64,000 nt of DNA from Schistocephalus solidus. Lineage: Eukaryota; Platyhelminthes; Cestoda; Diphyllobothriidea; Diphyllobothriidae. Shown here piece after piece: positions 24,701-39,700 of the stretch (position 1 is its first letter; every line of letters starts with the position of its first letter). The notes beneath the pieces are model-generated. The model was given only the letters and a program-made list of their open reading frames with translations. It searched no databases and was not told the origin of the DNA. The translations under genes were made by a program, and so were the position numbers. Where the stretch lies: the NCBI GenBank assembly GCA_017591395.1, contig WEDG01005365.1, positions 1-64,000 on the forward strand, written 5' to 3'.

Positions 24701-27700
24701 TAAATAAAAAGTTAATACTACTTAAGTAGCCCGTTATTACCGAGTGCAGTTTTGCACGCGGCCTAAAAGAAGTACACTCAAAAGCTGGCATCCAAGTGTG
24801 TCTGAACTATCTTTTGAATATGCTGCACTCCATTTAAATAATCCTGCCAAATAGAAAACGCCCTTGAGAATTTAGATAAAACTTTCAGGAGCTCGGTAGC
24901 TAACAGTAGGTAATCTGCCTCTAAAAGAGTAGACGAGCGTTTCGTCGATCTTCTACAGCGTACTGACGCACTCGCGAGGGATTCAACTTATCAGTGAGCA
25001 TTTCTTTGTTCGCAAAAATGCTAAGTCATAGGTTCACGACCGGTTCCTTATAGGCTTGATTAAATGCCAGCAATCTTTCAAGCCAAATAGAGGACACATG
25101 GAAAGTGATACTCTCACCTCCCAACCCGAAAGCTGTTTACTCAATAATGAGTTCAGGATTTACGAATGACGGCACGCTCTGAAACTTTGGCTTAGATTGC
25201 ATAGACATATGTTTGAAGTGAACTATTTCCCGACCAGACTGCGGTAAGCAGAGATTCACCGGGAAAATGTATCTGACACGAACTTAATATGCAACTCAGC
25301 TCAGTAACAGAGGAAAGGTCAACGTGTAATACGCGACCGTACTAAATGCCAGCGTAACGCTAACTCCATCCATTGTGCTCGTTAAGGTTGCCGGGTTAGT
25401 AGGGTCACACAATATTCCGTTGGCAGTAGGAGGACTGAAGTATCGAGTCAAATGGCAACTTTTCGAGCGCCGACCATTAGGACACTGTGGTAGGCTCAAA
25501 ACGCATCCGTTTTAATTTTATAATGAAAGATCGTGCAGAACGGGCCTCGTTCTTACGCCTGTTAGGGGTCCGAACAAAAGTGGGTCAGGTCAGATAGGAA
25601 TGATGTCGGACATATTCGTCAGCATGAGGTAAGGTCACCGAATCTCGAAATCCACAGACTGGTCGGGGCAACACACTATTGTACGACCTCACTAACCCGG
25701 CAAGGAATGCTAACCCTAAAGAACACAATGTATAGGGGGTTCGGATTAGTTTGGCACTCTCCTTTTTTCATTTAGCCTCCCATCCATAAAAATCCTATTA
25801 CTACCGATCCCGCATTACTTGCTGACCTATATTTTGTCCCCTGAGCTGGGTCACATATTACCTTCTTGCCATTCATTTATCGTGAAATTTGGCAACGATA
25901 GGAAGACTGACTCAACAGTAGCCCTAAACTCGCAACTGCTAAATCAGCAGAGGCTTGGGCTAGGGCATAATGCTATTTCGTAAGGGTTGAATCAGGCAGG
26001 ATTGAGGCGTGAAACTGACTGCGGAGGGTGCATAGGGCGGAGCGGGCTTTGCCGAGTCGACATTCTCGCTCTGTACGCCAAGGCAGATGATCTCCACGAG
26101 GAAGTCTGCAAGGACCTTCACCTGTTGGCAGACTGTACTGACCGAGGACGCGATGACGGCGCTGTAGTGGAAGCAAAGATGCAAGGAATAAGAGAGACAG
26201 AAATTTGTAAGGATGCATTCTGAGATTCTCGACTCAATACCCAGGACGAAGTGCAGACAGGAGAGCGGAAAAGGAACGGGGCGGGCGAGGGAGGGAGAAA
26301 ATGAGGTCAGTCGGTCGGTGTACGCCACGCCAGGCGCATTCCCATACGGCGGAATGAGTAACTCGGAAATACCCTCTTGACAGCGGGAAATGACCGTCAA
26401 ATTTTTGTACTACAAAGACTGCCACACATATGAACATAGGCATTCTTCGGTGGATTTCAGCGAAAACACTTACGAAAATAACTCGAAAAAGCAGTTTTTT
26501 AAACTTAACTTCAGGTGTGAGCTGTAAGCAAAATCGGAGGGATTACAAAACTAAAGCGATCCACCCTGGAGCAGTTTTTCTGGTGGACCACTAGGTATAT
26601 ACAGACAAACATCGGATTTAGAGCATGCCACAAAGCCAAACTTTGGAAAGGTAAGTGGCTTTTACCATGAAATATGGTAATAATAATGTGTCACTTGCCA
26701 TCGCACCACATCGAATAACAATTTGTTTATTCCAGAAAATCAACCTGCTAAATTCATGCGGTGCTAACGCTCTGACGTACGGGAAGTAACAGTGAATTGG
26801 GGACAGAAGATCGCTGGGTACGAAACAAGAATAAGAACCTCCCGTAAATGCCAAATACCAGGGAGACTAGGGTCGGGGTTAGGACACGGCAATCGGAACG
26901 TTGTGCAAGGCCGTTGTTTAAGTGGGAACCGGGGAGGGGGTCCTAGTCCCGTGCCTTGCTGGACGCTAACTTGGATTGCGGAGAAACGCCTCCAGGAAGA
27001 CTCTACTTCGGGGGCCAGCAGGGGAAGGGGGAGGAACGCGTCGAAATTCCGCAGAAATGGCGCGCTAGAATTCTGCATAGATGGCCTTAAGCGAAACATT
27101 TTGTTGCACACTTTTGATAAGGGGAACTATAATTGAGTTTACTGCCCTTCTAAATATTTGATACTACTTTCGACTGAAGATAATGGTTGGGGCGTGCAAT
27201 GCCATTCGTCCTTGGTCAGCGGCCATACCGTTAGTTTTGTATACTGTTTTGAGGGTTCGAATGCGCGGAAGATACAGGGAAGCAGTCGTAGCCGAAATCG
27301 GCAAAACTGTACTGACGTTTCTTTGAAATTTTGAAAGGAAAGCCCATTTAGCTGCCTATCCTACCTCACAGCCAAAAAGGCATATCAGACGGACCTGAAG
27401 ACCTCACATATGCGTGTAGGATGACCGAAGCTAAGAACTCCAGGAAGAATATGGGAGGGAAGGAAAGAGGGAGAGGGAAGGAGGAGAGCTGATTAGCCTG
27501 CCCATAAAAATGGCCAAGCTCGTCAATATTCATGATTTTGTGGGGTGGAGTTCGCTGCAAGCTCAAAGGACCGTTTCGAAAAGCATAAAGTTAGCAAGCC
27601 CAGTAGGTCAAGTGCATAGGACGTGGAACATAGGTAATCAGTGCTCCACTGTAACCTCGGGTGTAACAGCAGTTGAGCATTTCGGAATTATCCAATGCAG

Positions 27701-30700
27701 GTGAACTTTTTTGGTTGGAGTCTCTTCAAAAAAAACGAAAATAAGGCAAGCTACGTGAACACAGACGGCGGTTAAGGTGGGGGGAAGGGGCTCGGAGATA
27801 GGGGAGACCTCTACAGAGTAAAACGAAAACATTAGCCGCCATAGACCATCTTACTTCAATATTCGTAGCGGAATGGTGTGGTTTTCCGTAAGGGCCAGTA
27901 AGACGGTGCTAGAAGGCAGGAAAATAGATTTTTTGGTAAAGTGTAAATTTTACGACGCAAAATAAGTAAAATCGAAACAGTCCTGTCCTACAAAGAGTAC
28001 GTAAGTCAGGTCCTTTGAATCATCAAAGATCCTGGCAGGTCACAAACCATGCCTTATCGACTGTTATTTGAGCTATAAAGGCCGAAGACAACAGGCAGGA
28101 TATGCACATAGTTCATCTGTCTACCTTAAATAGGAGCATACTCCGTGCAGCAAACGGAGTTGGAAGTTATCGTTCACCTCTAGTGTCATATCAGCCAGCT
28201 GGCATGACAGCGGATGAAGCCCCATTTCTGCACTGGGATGAGTTCAGGATTTGCCTGCTGTACTCCAAGGGTGTCCTGTAACCGACCCGGTAACATACGC
28301 ATTACATACTACTACCGGGTCAGACTACTACACCTCAATAGATTTTCCACAAAACCCTGCGGGGAAAAGCAGGTCGGAGGTGAATACAGTAAGTGTCCTA
28401 TCTCATGAAATCTCACGGATTTCACAAGAAAAGGTCACTACGCGAAATCAGCCAATGCGGCACACCCCAAGGTTTTACGAAAGCAAAGAAGCGACCGTTC
28501 CTAAAACAGAAAGTATGTTGTCTAGACATACCTATTTTTTGGAAAAGTGGACAGTTCAGAAAACATGAAAAACCCTTGTAGCTAAGTAATTCTGCTTTTT
28601 ACATGTACAGGAATTAGGCTTGAAAATATAATATACAATGTATAATATAGCATCTAGTATAGTATATATAGTATATAATGTATATTTCATGGAAGTAGTC
28701 TTCGAGGTTACGGGCAAATGTAAAGTATGGTCGTTACGAAACGGCCTAAAGTTTCAAGTATATATTCCAACACAGTCTTACGAGAATGGGCGGCTTTTCT
28801 TTCGTTTGTACATTGCTTAAAATGCGTTTGATTAAAGCAAACAGATTTTGGCTTGATTGCGCCGATAGAGAAGTCACAGAGATGACATATTTCATAAGGT
28901 CGCATGTTGACCGGCCAGTCAGTGACAAATCAAGTTAAATAGAATTGTCAGGTGGAGTCACAAAGGCACCATTACGTGCATATTAAGAGGACTATCTTTG
29001 GTTAAATTTTGTCGATTACGATGAGTTTCAGCGTTTTCAGTCGATTGCCCATAAATGTAAATTGCGTTCTGTGTTGATCAAAACCTTCCAAGTAAGATAT
29101 TTCTTAAATGCATTTACCGCAGTAGTGAGTTTCGAGACAGTTTTTCCAGAGCAGATGACTATTTGGGTCATATTTGTAGACTCACCCAAAAATGAAGTCA
29201 CTGCCGAGAAAACTAAACGCCCGCAACAATTTATATGCCGAAGAACAATTAAAAAACTTTCTGTAATATGACAGATCGACCGTCGTAGTCCGACAATGTC
29301 CACCGTAAGCTCCACAGCATGGTGGCGCAGGGACGGTGACTTGAACATGGACTAGTTTAAAGAGATAGTAGACTTGCGCTGCAGCTACCGCACTCTCTCC
29401 CTCACAAAACCCTGCGAGGTGTGAACACGCCCCCCTCTACGGAATACAGGTGTTCTTATGCGAAATTCTAAGAACGGTAAATATGCCCGTATCCTAACCC
29501 CATATAAGTAACCCTAATCTTAACCGTAACGCAAATCTCATCTATGAGCCTCATTTAACAAAACGTCAACCGGTTCTTGGCGTTCCTTCCCCGGGGGAGG
29601 TCGAAGGGAGATATAAGCAAGCCCTAACGAAAAGGGGGGGGGGTTGGTGCTCTCATGTTTACTTTTAAGTATAATGCCATACCAACGCGTTTTTCCACTT
29701 AGTGGACATTCGATAATTTTGAGAAAGTCGAGGATTCACTTACATCTGTAATTGGAGAAAATTGAGTATATTCCCATAGCGCTTATTGCTGCATAATTGG
29801 CGGATGATAATCAGCCAAACCGAGAGCTGGTTTACCTCGCAGTCAGCCTTCATTGAACATCCAATCACAGCTGGGCTTGCGCGGGTATCCCGTAGTTAGG
29901 CCTACAGACAGACCAGGTTATGCCGGGGCTCATATCATCCTGCGATGTCTGCCAGATCTAACACCTGCACTTGTCAGACAAATGGCTCGCACAGTCAGAT
30001 TAATAGAAGGAACGGGGACAACGGCGAAATACGCCTGTCGACCCCAGAAGTCGGGCCTGTCAGACGTTAACTCACCGGATACTGCGCCCTTCCCCCTCTC
30101 CGCGCACCAAACCAGAAGCAATCACCGGACAGAGACTGAACTGGGTCCAACCGCAAAAAATAGGCCGCGGACGAAGAAAAGAGGAGGGATGGACTTACCA
30201 CAGAAAATGAGGACTGTCTTTGTTGACAAGCGACCATGTAAATTCACCTGTAGGAAGAGATGGAGACGTCTGTTTGATTCAAGACGGGGAAAAAAAGCCA
30301 ATATAACTAGCAGATAGGAATAATCGATGCACTTAAGGACATGCGCTTGCAACTGAGAATTAGCAGAAAATATTAGAAAATGACATGCACTGCATGATAT
30401 AGAACCAAGCCAATGGCGACCAATTTGCGCTTCTGCGCTAATAAAGCTACTTGGCAAGAGTTGCTTGTGGAAAAAAGCATACAAAACTTGCATAATTGAC
30501 ATTCCAGAACATGATGCAGTCTATAAACACAGTCGAAATCTTTGAATTAGGGAAAACGTAAGTTAAAGCAGCTTTCTGGTTGCGGACCTGTTGCTGGTAG
30601 GTTTGAACCCATTTCTCAGAGAACAAACATCAACGAAAGGAGCCAGGGCTTTAATAGGTGCTATGAAAAAGACAAGGAAGGTTAAAGTGACCAAATATGG

Positions 30701-33700
30701 CTAAACAGCGCTGAAACGTAGCTCCAGCTCGGGGGTAATCATAGGGCAATTCATAAATGCCCTGGACTCAACGAAACAGCCAATTTTTGGGCGATGAACG
30801 TAATTCAAACCGAAATATGTATTATATAATGCCTACTTATTTGATTTAGGTAGGCATGTTATATTAGGCAATAGTTTCTGAATTGGATGGAAGAACTATC
30901 AAGCGATGCATTTGCAAGAAAACGTCGTTGAGTTGGTTGACCCTTAGAAGTATGCTGCCTGATAAATTGCAGTACCCATAAAACCCAGGACTGACTCAAA
31001 AAAAAACAGAACAATAAAAAGCGCATTCTGCGCAATCCTGAATCCGAAGCCATCTACGAGACGCCCACCTTTTCATAGAGAAGTGGCCAGGTTTATCATT
31101 TTAAAGATTAAGAATCCGTGTATCCGGGTCTACAGAAAGCGCAATGAGCCTAAAGGAAACGGTAGGTATTGGAATCTCAAGCAGGGACTACGAGTAGCAT
31201 TGCGCTGGTCAGTGAAGCTCGATAAATAAAAATCGAGACGGACAATGAGCACTTACCTTGGATGATCCGGGACCTATATTCCTCAAGGGCAGTATTGACG
31301 AGCTGCGAGGTACTGTTGGCGCCGTCAGTAGCGGAAGTATTGCCAGTAAAATCAGAACCAACGAAGGTCTGGTCGGTCGTTGATCTTGGCCCGCTTGATC
31401 CTGCAAAGAAGGCACTGCTTTCGCCCGCAGCAGCGGCCGCAGCGACCGGACGAAAATTAAAATCAAGGGCCAGCAGACGGCGGTTGATTATGGGCGGCAA
31501 CTTTGGATCCATCAAGCGCGGTGCCTGCCTCGAAACGCCTAGCTGCAGTTCCAGAATCAGCCTTAAACCATTAACTTCAATGAGATCTGCCAATGCAAGC
31601 AAAAATGAAGTATTAGGGTTCAATATGAGCTGTTGTTTCTGACTCGTTTTGACGAACAATTGGGCAAACTCTCACCGTAAGCCAGTATGGCCTGCACAAG
31701 GCTCAATAAAACGACCCGATTCATTTCCTCACGACCGGTGAATATTGGCAGCACGGAACTGCTCTCGGAGATGGGTGGTCTGTTGCCAAGTGCAGCCTGG
31801 CTGACACTTCGACTCTCCTCTGCCAAAGCTAGGGTAACCTGCTCGAACAAGTCATAGAGGATGCAGTCAGGCACAAGTATGTTTCGAGACATTTTGAGAG
31901 CGGTCCAGTCCAACCTAAAGAGGGGAGGGGGAGTGAAAAGATGCTGTGTCGCCTTAAAAGAACCTTTATTAAAACACACACGAAGAAGCACGCATATTCT
32001 GACATACATCTAAATGGTCTGCTGAAAAATAACCCTGCCCACAAAGTTCCTAGGGTTAAATCGTACGCAGGTCAAGCCCAGTGTCCACAGCAAATGAGCG
32101 AGAGAAAGAGAGAACATGCAAAAACAGTTGACGTCTGTGATTATAATGTGACCCTGAATACCTGATTAAAGCGCCGGAGACTGATTAAAAACGTGTTAGG
32201 TATAGTAAATGGTGTAGTTCAGCCAATTTTAACTGAAATCCTGAAGTGTGCTTCAATAAAAAAAGGATTACATAGTTAGGGCTGGAACAATGAGTAACAT
32301 GCAACATACTCTAAAGATACTGCAGTCACAACTGTGTGCCAACTTTCGAATGAGTTCCTTTTCGACTATATGCAAAAACCGAGCTTGGAAGAAAATGACT
32401 ACATAAGTAATATGCTTTCTATAAAGTTATTTTCGATGCCCCTACCAATTTAAATATATCCTACATAAAATATTATTATTCTTTATTGCGTTAATTTTTG
32501 CGGCAAATTAGGTCTTCTTTCAATTTTCTATTTCACAGTTTTAAAAAATCTCATAATTGAAAACGGCGGGGCGACGAATTATCGCAAGTTGCTGCCCACA
32601 CCTAAGAGGCAGGCCATGCGTTCAACTTGGCAGCCATCAATATAATCGCCCACACCGGAAATGCAAGACAAACAGAGAATTGATTGAAGTCTGGTCCACG
32701 GAAGTGAACTCAATAAATCAATCGACGTAACGACTTGGGGCCAGCGTACATAATCCAGCGCAGTCACCTCCAGACTTGCGCCAGTGATCATTGATTGGTT
32801 TTACTCCCTACAAGTGTCACGTTTTTCGTTGTTGTGATCTCGAACGATGAACTCCTGCACGAGTTCGAAAGCTCAGAATAATAAATGGTTCCAGTGCTCC
32901 ATCAGGCTTCTAATTTAAAACTTTTATAAGGGGGAAAAAAATATTTCTTCAAGTAGACAATTTTAAAAAAACACAAGTTACTACCAAAGGAGTACAATAT
33001 TTTCTTATTCAGATTTTTTGCAAATGCATAAGGGCCTCGAAAAACACTGGGAGTGACTCTTAAGTATCCGCTTTGTCATTTTTTTAATCCATTGTGGTTT
33101 TTCCACACAGCCGGAAATAAGCACATTCAAAAGACGGCATTCTCAAGTTAGATAAAGATCTTGGGATTATTTTGCACTATAATCACTTATACAACCCTAC
33201 CTAAGTAACCCCGTTCAAATTAAATACGAGTTTCAGAATTTGGATTAACCTTTCATAAGATAGACCAGCTATTGCAGAAATAGGCATGGACGAATCTCTT
33301 ATGCGGCCGCCAATGAGCGAAATGCCAAGTCAGTTTGCAAACAAACGCAGGCTAAGGTGATTTGGTACACACCAACCTGCACATAACCAGTGCTGACCGA
33401 CTTCCTAAACGACGAACATTTAAGATACCACCCAGGCCGGGGAGCAGTTAGAATTAGTTGATTTTATGAGGTGTCGCGTACACTTATTTCCAACATTGTG
33501 CGGTGGTAGCACAGCGTAATCGCTCGGAGGGGGTCTGGTGACGCATTGCGCTCTCGGCCAATTGCAGACATGAAGCGCAGGTCATCGACGTCGTTCGGTA
33601 AAAACATGGGTTCCTTTGGCGCCATTAGTTTTCGGCAAGCCTAAGCAGAGCAAGTGCACCACAGACCCCCGCGCATCCAAAAATCGGCTAATGCGTAGCT

Positions 33701-36700
33701 CTCCGGCCAGTGGTTGGGTGGGACGGCTTGGTGGTGGGATGAATTCCTGGACTCGGTAATGAAAAGCCTGGTGCACCTTTAAAATCTTGCGAGTCAGTAG
33801 TAGATTTGCTGGATCGGTGTCTAACCACGCCAGACAGTAGTAGGCTGTGTGGTTTGCAACTGCCTAGTTAACAGATCAAGATAGGGGCTTGGCTTTTGCC
33901 TAAGGATGCTTCGATCTCCGGGTAGCTCTTACCAAGGGAGACCTCGTCATACCCGACTCTACAGAGTTTGTTAAGGGACTGCCTTGCCAGTCGCAGCACA
34001 AACCTGACAGAAATTATATTTTATTTTCCAGGCGGAAGAATTCGGTGGAGCTGGGAATGCCCTTGCAGAAGGCAAGGTGTTAGCCTGGTCGGTGCCGCTA
34101 AAGAACATAACTATTTATATTGTTCTCAATATTAACAGGGTGGGTGCGCGTTTTTGACCTAAGATTTGTTCGAAACGCTTACGCCTTCCAGTACTGTGCC
34201 CGGAAACTTAGAAGAAGCGGTTAGGGGATAGGGGGTGTGCGAATTTCAGAAATTAGCGAGGGCTTAATATTTTTTGATTAAAGCTGAAAACCTGACATTT
34301 TTCAGTAGAGCCCGAGAACGAATGTGCGTATATACAAAAAATATGTTCACAACTGAGTTCTCGCAAGACCAATAAGAGTCACTGAGAGGGAAGGCAACCA
34401 TATACCGTCCTTAGCTCAGTAGTGAAAGATCAGTGCCTTTGTAAGCCGACCTAAAGGTGAAACCTAGACTTGCATTTAAGGTCGCAATGAAGGGCTTTAA
34501 TGAAGGCATTGACGAGGGGTTTGTCTCATCGGCGGGAGGAAATACCTTCCACAATGTTCAATTTTGTCCCCAGGGAAAAGCAAAGAAACCCGAGCTGTGT
34601 TGTACCAAGCCCGCTAGATAGACTGATGGAGGATTCGCTCGAAAAAAGTTAATGAGAAATAGTGAGGGCTTTTAAGTAAGACTATAGTTCGGGCATAGGT
34701 CGGATGCTGGGACACTCACATGTAGGCTAGTTCTTGCGGGAGCTCGCCATCAGAAGCACTTGAAACTCAGCTGCTCTGAGCTCAAAGAACCCTCTGCGCC
34801 CATCTGCTGCTGAGTTCTTGCGAAAAATTGCTTGCGGTAGTGCGGCAGACGCAGAATGTTGCCGAGATAAATCAGCGGATCCTTTGTCAGTCGGTGGCCA
34901 ATCATATCAATGAGAGTGATGGCGGAGACAAGGGAGTTCACTGCGTCCTCTGGCGGTTCAGCGGGGATCTGCTGCTGCTGATGATGATGTTCCTGGTGGT
35001 GCTCATGTTGCTCTGCGACACCAGCATCATCATCAGCAGCAGAACTGACGACGGCAGCAGGCGCAACGCTCGTGGGAGTCTCGAGTGCAGAACGGTAGAG
35101 GGGGATGGCGAAGCACTTCTTCTCAATCAGCGGACGAAGACTGACTACAGGGAACGTTACATGGAGGACAGTTAGGTGTTAGGCCCGTGAGAAATATAAG
35201 CAAAATACTCGAAAGACTTGTGGTTAATCTGCCATCGCATTAAAAGTCAGTTGAAATTCTGAAATGTGTTTTCGATTCGAATAACTGAAGTGTGGTTGTA
35301 GTAGACATTATCGTGCAGCCTCATTTCATGATATTTCAGTCAGGTCAGGATACCGGCTTTTGAACGAGGTTCCATTCAGGGGCCTGAAAAACCACAAAAA
35401 GCGTAAAAAACGACTTAAGTACTATGCATTTTCCTCAATGATTTTCCATGCTCGTATAGATTCAAATATATTTTTATACAATACAATACAATACGATACA
35501 TGTACAACACAATAATTTTTCATACACGTTTAATAGGAAATTACATCCCTTTTAACTACTATAATTGAAGACAGGATATTTTTCGCTTTCAAAAAAGGTT
35601 GCAATAATGAAATTTTTAAGAAATCTTAGTTTCCAATACATCGTACCCGTCCATTGATTAATGATGCTTATAAAGTATTCAGTATGGTCCATATCCACTG
35701 CAAAATTTTGAGCACTACGTCAGTTTGACCTTAGTAATCCGATGATGCATGCTCAACAACATGGCGGTGCACGGATGACAACTTGCGCCGATTTATAGTG
35801 AGAATAGACTTGCGCTGCATCAACCTCACTCTCCGTTCCATTCCCCCCCACATGGACCCAGTGTCAAAGGCAGATTCAACAAGACCGGAGATGGTAAAGG
35901 GCGCAGGCAAGCAACACAACCAATAACACTACAACATAAGGGAATGGCGGCTCTGATCCCAACTGAGGGGGAGTGCCATAAAGGCCACATTAAGAAGGAG
36001 CCATTGCAGCCTGACTCTCAGTCCGCCAGTCGTCCATTGCGCCCATTGCCGCCACCTGGGCGTACCACCACACCTGGCTCGGATCTCACAGAGTGGGACT
36101 AGTTATACTTGAACATAATTTACTGAAAGGTCATCTCATGCCTAAAGGCAATTTTGTGTCGCAGTAAGTGAAAAGAAAATATAAATGCCTTCCAGTGTGC
36201 GAATACGACTAGCACTTTAGAGAAACACCTTGAGTCCCTGTGCGCATGTGCTTGCTGGGCGAGTGTTTCAGCATAGAAGCGTTCGACTTCGCTAGGTGCG
36301 GAGGTAAAAGGACGGACAGACGTGGCTAGACCGTCGAATGTATGTAAAAAAACGAAACAAAATTGCCCACCGTCCATCGAGTTCGACGAAAGCGCGCGTC
36401 TGGACACTTATTTTCACAAATATTAGTCCTGAAATGAGAATCTTCGTCTAGGGAGCCTCCACTTTGATCCATTTAAGATTGGTTTTCGGAATATCCGCTT
36501 AGGTGACAATAAATTTCTGGCGACATTCTGGTGAGGCTTATGAAATCCCAAACAGGAATCGTGACAGTTTCACTTACCCTGCAGTTCGACCGTCGTTTCC
36601 GACGACGTAAACGGCGCACCCCACAACAGAGTGCGCGCAGTGGTGTTGACTTGCGCGGGAATTAGCTTACGGTGCACAAAAGACAGACAAAAGTCCCCAA

Positions 36701-39700
36701 CCTCAAACCCCGCTAATCAGAAGCGCGCCGTTTGACCTTTGCCGTAGTGGGCTACCGACAAAACACGCAGACCAGTTTAACCATACCGACAAAGACGAGG
36801 GATACTGGCGACATTCGCTGATGAGAGCTCACCGATTGCTAACGCAACTTACTCGTTTCACTCCACCTTAGGGCTCATTCTCGAGCCGCACCATTGTTAA
36901 TCTGCCCCTACTAATATTAGCCACCGTGCGGCTGCTGGCGGTGCTCAAGAATGAGCTCCAAGGCAGAGCAGGGTGAGTAAGTTCCGTCAACTATCAGTGA
37001 GCGCAGACCAGGATTGGAGCAGGACAATCACAAGTGCCCAACAGTAGTGATAGAAACTTTTGCAAAAGAAAAACAGTGGGGAATGTAGACGTCGAGGCAG
37101 TCCAGGTTTGCCACCTTTCAATCTTCCGCATACTGCTAGCACAATCGCCGCTGGTCTGCGATGACTTGTTCGTCAAAATGGATAAGGGTACATAAAAGAC
37201 AAAGGGTCGCTGAAGATTAGTAATCATGCAAATGACCCAACGGCCATAAGCATGGCGAAATCAAGTGTTCTTATAAACCCCAGTCCTATCTTGTCTCTAG
37301 AAGCAGAGATTACTTGTCCATACCCGAGAGACACTGTAGTCAACCGACTACCACCCAATTACCTTCTCAAAGTTGAGATAGACTTGGAAAAAATAAGGCT
37401 TGGTGCGGCAGACGAAGCTCGCACATGAGCAGTAAACGGGCACAGATGTAGAGCTAGGGTGGCATGTAGGTGTAACCAAGTAGCAACGACACAAGCTTAC
37501 GCGTGAATGATTGAATTAATAGCTACTTTTTTGGCAGCAAGGCCAATAAGAGCAAAAGGATGCATCAACACCCAGTAACTTAGTGCATACAAGTGTACAT
37601 AATGTGAAAAATGCAGGAAAGTTCTGAAATATATGCATAACAAACAGCTAGGAAGACTCCAAGCATAATTAAACAGGAAGCCTGAGACTGTTTCAACTAA
37701 CTGCCTCGTGAACTATATAACTACTATACTACTCACAGCTTGAGAGCAATCTGTTTATATGAATAAAATTTTGATATGCATATCCAGCAGTATCCAACGC
37801 ACTGTCATGTACACCATCGGGTTTTAAAAAGCATTGCCTATTATCCTTACCAAATAAACTGAATAAACCGAGGTGTCGAACTTAGTTAAGTTTTTAAAGA
37901 CGATGCGACGCTGCCATGACAATAGTCTCGTGTGTGCCAATAAGTGAGCGGGGTAGTACCTTCCTGGCAGGCCAAGTAGTCAAAGTCAGCATAATTCGAG
38001 TTTTCGGCTAGCTCAACAACAGCAACAACAGTTTGGAGACGCACAGAGACAACGCAGGGTTCTCGACCTAAACAACTATCAGGTTTCATCAGCATGCAGC
38101 CTTCTAACTAAACAAAGGCCATTCCCGAGATGGCTAAAGATCAGGGGGTGGGGGCATTGGAAACCTTACACTGCGGCTGGGCGCGATGGGTGAGGAGGCC
38201 GTGGGCGGAGAAGAGACGACAGAATGTCTCCAGACTGGCCGGCGTCGCTACTTGGCCCGATTTTAGGTTTATCAGTTCCAGTAACGAGACGAATATGCTA
38301 GAGTAAAAGGAAGGGACACGGTCAGTCATAGAAGATGGTAGAAACGTTAGCCAAAGTTCTGACTACAAGCCAAGGTAATGCATAGATAATAAAAATAATC
38401 TTAATTTTGGTGAGGATGCCTTTTATGGCCGCCTACACAGGACACGGGAATAAGAATCGTCCGCCCGCTTAAAATAGGTGGCCTAATGGTAATGGCAAGG
38501 GTAAATATACCCATGTATTAACGCTAACAATAACCCTAAATTAAAACGAACCTGTCATTCTAACATTAACCGTAGCCCTATCTTAACCTAAAACTTAAAC
38601 CTTATGCTAAACTTGACCCTAAACCTCAGCTTAATCCTAAATACAATTTCCTTGAAAGTAAGGGCAAAACCCCAGGTATTGTGGGCGGTTCAGATTCCCG
38701 TGTCCTGTTTGAGCGGCCATACGTACTCTTAATTTCCACTTACTGTGCCGACAAGACTGTCTACATTCATTAGAAACGTCTTCCAAAAAGACGACGATTT
38801 TTGCCAGAACCACACCCTGCGGCTACAAGCTTTAGCCTCACAGTTACGTAAACGAGGCAACTGGCTAGCCCTTGATAAGTCTTGTTATTAAGAGGTTACC
38901 AATGATAGTACGACCAACGATTTAGACTATGTCCACCGTATACTCCACGGAAAGGGTGGTGCAGGAAAGATGACTTGCGCGTGATTTAGTTTTAAAGTTA
39001 TAGTAGATTTGCGCTGCATCTACCGCACTCTCTCCTCCTCCCACACCTGACCCCGGTGTCATGACAGAGCCAAGAAGACTGGAGATGGGAGAGGGCGTAG
39101 GTGGCTGGCGCGGCCGGAGCCGCCCCTGGGCGGACCACCACACCAGGCTCGGATCCCACGGAGTGGGAGTGCCATAAAGGCCACATTAAGAAGGAACCAT
39201 TACAGCCTGACTTTCAGTCCGCCAGTCAGCCGCTCCACACAAAACACGCACGGGGCTGACCACGCGGTCCGAGTTATCCCGTCAGTTGGCAACTTTCCAA
39301 GCCACGGCTTTTAGCGCACCGTGATAGTTTCAAGCGCGTCAGATTGTTTATAGTGAGGAAAATACGCTGAGCCGTCAACCAATACCAATACTGACATAAT
39401 TTATGCCTCTAACACATTCCGCTCGGCAGATGCGATAGATAAGCGAGTTCAGCGCACCGTTGATGCGTTGATGAGCACCATGTAAGGGAAAAATGGCGAT
39501 AAACCCTAAGCATTATCAGCCACTATCTTACTTTTGGCATGAATTTGAATCCCACCGAGTTTTTTTTTCACAACAAGGTCAAATGCATTATTCAAAACTG
39601 CCAAAATCCTCTACTAACTAATTGTGCCTGGTAGTCATGTGGTGGATTCTTTTTAAACAATCCTGCTTGGGCAGTCAATTTACTGTATCTGAATTGGTGG

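Noticed and set aside
27640..27810. Possible missing MED23 exon after a strong acceptor (TTTTACTCTGTAG), reading [14 protein letters not shown]
   Set aside because: Entry phase fits exon 14, but similarity to the PPLFLCLLWKML region is slight and no donor gives the phase needed by exon 15.
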